Origin: Paulownia fortunei
Taxonomy: Eukaryota > Streptophyta > Magnoliopsida > Lamiales > Paulowniaceae
NCBI GenBank assembly: GCA_019321725.1
Contig: CM033110.1
Span: forward strand, 11,711,278-11,775,277
Direction of reading: 5' to 3'
DNA length: 64,000 nt
Part shown: positions 56,681 through 64,000 of the stretch, one piece after another
Numbering within the stretch: position 1 is the first letter of the stretch
Layout: the number at the start of each line of letters is the position of its first letter
The notes under the pieces: generated by a model
Told to the model about the DNA's origin: nothing
The model's database searches: none
What the model saw: the letters and a program-made list of their open reading frames with translations, nothing else
Made by a program: the position numbers and the translations under genes

Positions 56681-59600
56681 TTAGCAGCAACGACACGATA
56701 GAACATCGAAGCATGTGTAAGGTCTGGACTTTTCCTCTAGTTCTTCTGCTGTTGGTAGTGCTTCCATCCTGTACATGCTGCTTCTGGCACAACAGAACAA
56801 GTACAAATTTCTGCTAACTCCTTTATTGAATGGATACACTCTCTCAGGAATCCCCCTGCAAAATCCATTCAAATTTCAAGTGAAAACTGGGACAAAAGGT
56901 TTATGCTTTACAATGATTGGTGTTAGTTTTTGGCAACATGTTTCAGAAAATAGATTCCCCAACAACTGATTTGTGTATATTGATTTTAGCAAAGATTACT
57001 TCTTCAAATCAATTTTTAAAATTTGAGCAACAACATAATGGTAAAAATAATATGCCCTCTTACATTTACTATCACAATCCAAAGTCCATTTAACTAAAAT
57101 AGACAATACAGAATTCAATGAAACTATAATCATTAATGTAAGTCATTTCTATTTACCAAAACTTAACAAAACCCAAAAAGTATGTGTATACTATGTCAAT
57201 GAACACGAGGAGATACTGGAAAAACAAAGTCCCATGATAAGAAATGAACATTGAGCTGAAATCCACCATCAGGGGCAGATACCAGTGGAACATGATATTT
57301 TGTGTTGTATGTGGCAAGCCCATAACAAGCCAGGTCGCCAGACAGCATTCAGGGCCCAAACATGTGCTTGGCTTTGGTAAATGCTCTCCAAACTCACTTT
57401 AGTTGTCTTAAGCCATTATTCATGAAGTTTATGGTGAATGCTCTCCCAAAGACCTGTTCTGGTTATAAACTTTTAAATTAATTTAACCAACTTCAGCATC
57501 TAGTCTGTTACATCGAATTTGTTTCTTGAATCCAAACTATGTTTCTCAAAATATCATCTTTGTCTTCTCATGTTACAAAGATTTACTGCATGATTTAACT
57601 TACTAACACAAAACATCATAGTCTGACGCATGAATTGCACAGGTATGTCTGCATACATATAATCCACACACCAAATGACACAACTACTTTACAACTTCCA
57701 TGTGTACCTATCTCAGATGTTAAAACAATATCATTGCAAGCTGCATAGAGTGAAAGAACCTTCTACATTATAACCCTTGTAACTAAAATGTCAAAGCAAT
57801 AAAAAGTATGAAAAGAGAGCGTTAAAGCAATATAAGAAATCAGGAAGGACAAAATTAAGAACAAACCTTAAATACACAATTCGCCGCCGTCTTACAAGCT
57901 CGTAAGTGGTTTGATTGGTCATAACAAGGTAGCTGTTCCATAAGAAATATCCAATCATAGAGGGAAAGGAGCACATTGTCAAAAATACACAGGCACCATT
58001 GCACTTCATTAATACTTGAATTTAGAAGATATAAAGACACAAGTGCATGCACATGGATATTAAACATACCTATGAAAAAGGAGCAGCAGCAGCAGAAAGA
58101 TTAGAGAAATTGACAAAGCAGCCAAGAGCAAGATCATTATTACATCTGCCCACCTGAAGCAAATCCAGTTCAGTTTTTCTTTGGCATTAGTCCCAATCAA
58201 TGTTGGAATCTCAATCATGACAAGCTAAAATCTAAAACAGAAAGCTATGTCCAATAGTAATTAGATATACATATTTATATTATGGGCATATGTCCAGGGT
58301 TCAACATGTGTATTTTGTCTGTTTTAAAGAGAAACAGATGCTTTCTCAGACATAACAAGTCAGCATAGATACATACCATGCCTTCAATATATTAGACTTA
58401 AGGTACCCAATGTATAATATGCTCGTCCAAAGGCACAAGGCTGTTTCCTCACATATGTACCACCTGATGTACCATACACATAAATTTAATGAAAGAGAAC
58501 AGGGTCACTGATTCAAATAACATCAAAATTCAAATAAAATGAACCAAGCATGTGTAAGTTACATTATTGGAATATCGAGTTCAAGCATGCTAAACTATGA
58601 AGAAGACAACAAAGAATGGCATGGGAATCTTTCATTACAGATAAGGAGTTCAACAAACATAATTGACACTTAGAAATAAATTCATCGAGATAGTACACAA
58701 ATATTACCAAGGATAGACAGACAGGAACAGCAGGACCTAATGAGCTAGGCCTCACTTCTTTCGCAAGAACCTTCCATCCACTCGATTTATCGTTACAGAT
58801 TTTTTGACAAAAGGTCAGCCTAATCTGCTTCTCATTACTTAGATGGAAGTCTTTTGTTTCACTTATATAAAATATTTGAACTGATCAGCAACCACAGTTG
58901 GGGTAATTTGAAGCCATTTATTACCAATATCCTCAGCAGATTGCTGCATTCATGGTATAAAGTATACCTTCATATAATTATGATCAAGTTTGATCAATTT
59001 CACAATGATATAGAAGTCAAAAGCTGGGTCCATTCAACCTACTAAATAACAGCATGTCGGCATGCATATTATGACCTAATTGCCACATTGATTTGACTCT
59101 GAGATCTGCATTTTAAGTGCTGCACCAATTGTCAATTTCCTAAGTTTCCTTCTTTTTCTTCATTTTTTCTTTTACAAATGAACTTTCTTGGTTAAAATTC
59201 CAAGAGATGCTGCATCAAACTCAAATCTTTTTAATTAATTTAATATTTGATGCTTTGCATATTTACATTTGAATATACATTCATGACCAACAGAACACAC
59301 TTGGAAATACAGAGAAAATAAAATAGTAAGGTAAAAAGACAGCAACTGGTGCATGAATTAAGGCTCTAACTTTTGCATACAGAATCAGGTACCTAAACAC
59401 AGATATGCAAATAATCATTATCATATTTCTCTCTCATCATTTGAAGCTCTCATCTATATACAAGAAATCACAAATTCATAAGTTAAAATTCAAACCATAT
59501 CAAACCCAATGCAAAAGCAAATTCACTAGCACTCTTTGAAGTATGACAATATACTTGTTTGTTTGATAAACTTAACTCCTCTACCAACCCAGTCAGGTAG

Positions 59601-60829
59601 CAAAATTAACAAAGGCCTCCCAATAGAGACTTGCTGCATTGAAATTAGAGAACTACTGAATAAAAACATATCAAAGCTCATCTTTAAAGCAAACACTTGT
59701 AGCAGAAGAAAAATATTCATCCCCATCCCCACCTCTCCCTTCCTCAGCCGAATTGGACACCACCGCTACAGAAATTTTTTACCTATCAAAAGTACCACAG
59801 AAGGTCTTCCTGAAAACAATATCCATCACTTTTGCACAATTTTCAACAATTTAAGCAAATAAAAACTTTCAGAAGACAGATTACCATCAAAGACTCAAAG
59901 CAATATATGTGCATTTCTGGTCACATGTTACTGCATAATTCATTTTTAGTCTGCACTGACAAATGCACACCTCTAAGTGTATACATAGATTTGCATATAT
60001 ATGCAAGTGCAATTTATTACATCATTCTACATGTGTGCATATTCTGAATTAACATGCACATGTGATGAATGCACAACCACAAGTTCAGTATGCGAGTGGC
60101 TGTAAAGTTGAAACGACATATTTGATAGTTTCTCAGCATATACAACTTTTACATGATATGCTTGTTTCGCCTATTGAGGAAGGAGTAGGGACAAGTTCTG
60201 GTGGCATAATCAAATAAAGATAGAGATACCTAAGAGATGTCCAAGGTTCACCTATCTTCAAAACTACATTCTGTGACTTGCATGGGGACAACTAGGCTGC
60301 ATCACATTAGATGTTGAACCTATCAATTAATTTTTCACAGAGATGAAAATGAGGGCCAAAACTTAAGGGGTGTAGATATAATTGATCTAAAAGAACTAGC
60401 TATAAGGAAAAAGTAGAAATTTGGAAGTGACAGCGGAACAATGCTTACTTTATTTCTATAAAAATATGAGAAGAAGAAAGTTGAAAATGTTACTTAAACC
60501 TAATACTCATGCTCTAGTATGATTTAGAAATTTGGCCCTTAAATAAACTCAAATTCACTGAACTCGAGGTTATATTTAATATTAGCAATCCAAGCACTAG
60601 GAAAAAACCAATGAATGAACGGTTTCATGACAATGTCTCGAATAAGACATAAGAAGCAGTGGTCAGAAACAATTAACCTGAAATAATTGATTGAGAAAAT
60701 AAACATAATGGACACTTACCAAAAACGACAATGATTGCCCTGGCCTATGCATGTCCCAAGCCAGACGCAATGATGATCAAACTGAAGAACGCACTTGTCA
60801 CAATCATGACAATGCTTTGCTCGTGGAGG
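56681..60829 (-). CDS. DHHC protein S-acyltransferase, PAT10-like, C-terminal five exons
   Basis: The family transfers palmitate from acyl-CoA to cysteines of membrane proteins; Arabidopsis PAT10 acts at Golgi and vacuole membranes. Exons (minus): 60829-60720, 58463-58377, 58153-58070, 57932-57867, 56855-56681, all with GT-AG borders and phase-2 junctions. Together they give 173 residues and a stop with no interruption. The first exon holds the zinc-binding DHHC domain: [30 protein letters not shown] (catalytic DHHC). Next come two membrane segments (about residues 47-64 and 70-96), the conserved TTxE motif ([12 protein letters not shown]) and the C-terminal region ending [15 protein letters not shown], a very conserved plant PAT10 tail. 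The upstream half (first two membrane spans and the start of the Cys-rich domain) is not found between 60830 and 64000. Close relatives are other plant PATs, but the tail favours PAT10. Confidence 0.92.
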
Positions 60830-62640
60830 CTACAAAAGAAATGCAAATATGCTAAGATCAGAAACTTAGAACATTTGGACAATAAGTGAAAAAAGTTCTA
60901 CAGATCATGTACAAAAGAACAGGCATGAGATTCTGTGGCTAAGCATACAAGAAAGCAATTACTTAATCAACATAAACAACAAACAAGGAAAACATCAAGA
61001 TTTCTCATTTACACCCAGCACTATTGGTGCTTTTCCATCCGTCATTGTAAAGGAAGGATATTTCGAAACAACTTAATACAGCTATAGTTAGCATGATATA
61101 TCATAGCTACATTTCCTTTCACTTCCAAGGAATTTATTGTTCTGGAGTACTTGCGGGGTCTCATAGAGGCTTCCGTGGAAACAAATGCAACAAAATTCCT
61201 GTACCCTATCATGTATATCATACGGATGGTATGAGTTTGCCATCTCCATCTAATTATTTAAAAAAAAAAAAGCGCTACTTTAAACGATATCTCCAACTGC
61301 TTGGCTACTTGGAAGGGTGACTCTTATTCATTTAACTCTGGGAGAACATGTTATGATATTCATCTAGTCAGAGGTGGTAAACTTTTGATCAAAGAAACAG
61401 GTGGTAAACTTTTGATCAAAGAAACAATATCAATAAATCTGATAGACAAGATAAACCGCCTAAACACGGAAAAGTTTCTTTGATGAAGAATGATGGTCAA
61501 AGAAGCATTTACGCGAACTAAATGCCTTTACGGCTCAAAAGTTAATTAGGATTATCAACAGTTAATTTGGAATTACTTAAGTTGGCATGAGTAGTTTTCT
61601 TGAAATTATAGAATTTTATTTATCTATATATATATATATATATATTTGGGCTTCTTTCTGTTATTTTTAAGTCAAGGAAAATTCGAGATTTTCTGAGATT
61701 TCTTAATTTCGATTATAGAAGTAAGTGGAAGAAACCATTTAAAGTTTATGAAAGATGAGTGCACAATACTTCCAAGTCTCAAGACTTATTTTGGATTTAC
61801 ATAGAGCTTGATGGATTAAACTGGGAGTAGAATAATTACTTCAAATTTTAATTCTAAGCCCGGGGGGCAGTTTCTTGAGTTTCCAGAATTTTTAACTTTC
61901 CAAATTTTCAACAGAAATCCTTCTTGGATTTCAATTTAATTTGATTAAATTTAGTAGCTCTGATAACAAATCTGCAGTGACTTTAATTTTGTTTCCTTTT
62001 TGGAAAATGGTAACCTTGCCAGAGTTTCAAGTTACGGAGGCTTTATAGACTCTTGCAAGATTTTAAATGCTATAAACTATTCAGGACTCCCCGCTATGTT
62101 TGGATTCATTTTGCCAAAATATTCTCCTTTCCCAAAATGACACGTGTGCTTTGGCATATTTTCAGGAAATGTTCTCTGGAAAATATTTTCATATAACAAC
62201 CCTATTTTCAAACCCTACACACTAGTTTTCTACTCTATTTTGAAAGCCTACACCCTATTTTTTAAAAGCCTAAAAAATACTCTTCAGTTTACATTTGGAA
62301 ACAAGTAAATCAAATACGTTTTCACAAAATGAAATTTCAAACCAACCTTTCAACTCAATTGACAAACTTTGCAACTTACTCATAAACATATTTTCATTTC
62401 CACATTCCCCAAGGGAACCTTCTCAAAACATTTTAAAAAAATATATCTTCAAAATGATAGTGGAAATGACTCCAAACAGAGCTGAATTTTCCTTAGATTG
62501 TGGGATAAAATTCAAAACTAGCTGTGATGCCTAAGGAACATGAGAAGTGATTCCTTAAGATTATTTTTCATTTTTCACAGGTATTTTATGATTACAGTCT
62601 GAGTAATTTTACTAATTTCATTTAATCTACTCCCTGCAGA
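60830..62640. other. Probable intron or 5' region of the S-acyltransferase gene
   Basis: The acceptor TTTTGTAG lies at 60830-60837 (minus strand). Beyond it I find no exon encoding the N-terminal half. The stretch contains an A12 run (61260), a 27-bp tandem pair and a TA microsatellite (about 61625-61645). It is probably intron, followed by the left side of the copia element. Confidence 0.45.
61372..61425. repeat. 27-bp perfect tandem pair
   Basis: AGGTGGTAAACTTTTGATCA followed by AAGAAAC occurs twice without a spacer (61372-61398 and 61399-61425). Confidence 0.9.
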
Positions 62641-62759
62641 GGTTTATTGGATTAAGTAAACAGCCCCCAAACCCCTTTTTATGCATGGAATCAATAAAGA
62701 TACCAAGAATAAGTTTATGAATTGGAGCTGGAGTTACGAGAAATACAGCAAGGAGAAAA

Positions 62760-64000
62760 TACTGTCACCAAGTATTTAATATCCTTAAAGGGTTATGGCA
62801 TCTTAACCTGTATAATGACTACGAACGGAAGTGCCCAAAAGATGGAAATCACTATAGGAAGATGGTGGAGCATAGTAAAATTTTCAGATTTCTGGTAGGT
62901 CTCAATATAGAATTTGACAAGGTAAGCGGAAGAATCACTGGTAGACAACCTCCACCTTCTATTGGAGAAGTCTTTTTTGAAATCCACAGGGAATAAAGCT
63001 GAAGAAGTGTTATGGTGGGAAAGAAAATAATGATTTCTCTGATTGAGAACTAAGCCTTAGTCACTTCCTCTATTTCTACAGCGAGCCGAAGTGTTGGAGG
63101 ACTGATGAAATGGCTCGAGTTTGGCGTGATGTTTGCAATAAACCTCGGCATACGAAGCGTGCTGGAAGATTCACGGAAAGCTAACCGATTGGGTAACCCA
63201 AACCTCCAGTCCCCGAACTGCTGCTACTTTGCTAATATTGCCGAGGTGCCCTCTCTAAACAGGAAACAGATGGAGCAACTTCTTCAATTATTGAAATCCA
63301 GTCCACTCTACTGGTTCATTGGCACAAATACGTAGTGGTTTTTCTATTACATCTTTTTCATCAGCATTGACTCAAGTGCATCTATTCAAGTGCATCTGAT
63401 CATATAACTAATATCCCCAGTCTGTTTCACACTTATAGTCCTTATCCTAGTAATAAAAGGTCAGATGGTAGCTTCTCACCTATTGCAGGGAAAGGCTCAT
63501 TTCCTATCTTTGAAAACATTGAACTTCAATTGGACCTACATGTTCCTAAACTTGCTTGCAATTAGTTGTCAGTGAGCAAACTTTCTAAGATGTACGTGTT
63601 GTGTCACCTTTCTTCATTCTCATAGTGAATTTCAGGACAGGACAATGGGGAAGATGACTGGCAGTGGTAGGACGCAAGATGGTCTCTACTACTTTCATGA
63701 AAAGATCTTAGAAAATAAACAAGTCCAGAGCTTCGTTGGTAGTGTTAGTTCTTTTTCTACTTATGACAAAATAATGCCTCGGCATCTTAGACTAGGACAT
63801 CCTAATTTATTCTATTTGAAACATTTATTTCCAGGTTTCCAGGAGTTGATTGTAGTTTGTTGCTAGGTTTACGTGAGGAAATCAAATTCTGATGTGGAAC
63901 AATTTTTGAAAGATTTTATGCTTTTGTTGAAAAGCAATTACAATTTAAAAATCAGTATTTTAAAAATTGATAATGGTAGTGAATGTTTTAATAACTGTTC
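62760..64000 (+). pseudogene. Ty1/copia gag, protease and pre-integrase, cut by window edge
   Basis: In order on the plus strand: gag with ERKCPKDGNHYRKMVEHSKI and FRFLVGLNIEFDKVSGRI, then TGRQPPPSIGEVFFEI (62817-62985), and a damaged zinc knuckle with DVCNKPRHTKRA (about 63128-63163). The protease region follows with DHITNIPSLFHTYSPYPSNK (about 63397) and SFSPIAGKGSFPIFENIEL. The pre-integrase domain (63645-63866) has MTGSGRTQDGLYYF, LSVSKLSK-like text upstream, and PRHLRLGHPNLFYLKHLFPG. Integrase begins with EQFLKDFMLLLKS and ISILKIDNGSECF at the edge. Stops and frameshifts separate the blocks. The 5' LTR was not identified. Confidence 0.85.

Noticed and set aside
59536..60047. Plus-strand frames of 108 and 71 codons
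   Set aside because: They lie in the first visible intron of the minus-strand S-acyltransferase gene and show no family pattern.
61093..61483. Plus-strand frames of 75 and 60 codons, considered as a gene or missing exon
   Set aside because: Neither strand gives the expected N-terminal S-acyltransferase text; the frames contain an A12 run and a tandem repeat.

Overview
This window looks like repeat-dense nuclear DNA from a flowering plant, most likely a eudicot. The evidence is AT-rich sequence, GT-AG introns, Athila-, SIRE- and Tork-like LTR retrotransposons, Mutator-like and PIF/Harbinger-like DNA transposons, a broken CC-NBS-LRR resistance gene and one plant-type DHHC S-acyltransferase gene. 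Almost all coding sequence belongs to decayed mobile elements. The S-acyltransferase (56681-60829, minus) is the only host gene whose visible exons are open throughout.

Layout. 1-5557 is the left part of an Athila-like element plus its flank. It ends at a 100-N scaffold gap (5558-5657) and is a near-copy of 39912-45468. 5658-8520 is the tail and 3' LTR of a Ty1/copia element. 9830-13275 is a CNL resistance pseudogene (minus) split by a Harbinger-like element (10197-12744) that contains a long foldback repeat. 13515-18508 is a deleted SIRE-like copia element (minus). 18550-23993 is another copia pseudogene (plus), split by a 2.5-kb insertion. 24165-25618 is a minisatellite followed by a polypurine tract and a short Ty3-type LTR. 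25640-40126 is a nest: the 3' part of a SIRE-like element, a solo Athila-type LTR (target duplication ACTTT), and a Mutator-like element (30201-38914, 9-bp target duplication) inside the SIRE 3' LTR. That Mutator-like element itself holds a solo copia LTR (31262-33476) inside its GRF zinc-finger gene.

40190-51305 is a structurally complete, coding-dead Athila-like element with LTRs of 1636 and 1645 bp, a tRNA-Asp-type primer site and target duplication GTTCT. Between its integrase and 3' LTR it carries an intronless, broken copy of a LONELY GUY (LOG) cytokinin-activating enzyme gene (47703-48340). I consider this the most notable feature of the window. To the right come minus-strand copia and SIRE LTRs (51311-54364), a quiet region, the S-acyltransferase gene, and at the right edge a further copia gag-protease region (62760-64000) that separates the gene's visible exons from its missing 5' exons.

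Target duplications, insertion into recognisable coding frames, and LTR comparison let the insertion order be read directly. LTR divergence within the Athila-like element is roughly 10% by eye, yet the two copies of its 5' LTR are indistinguishable. The 5.5-kb duplication is therefore much younger than the insertion, or is an assembly artefact.
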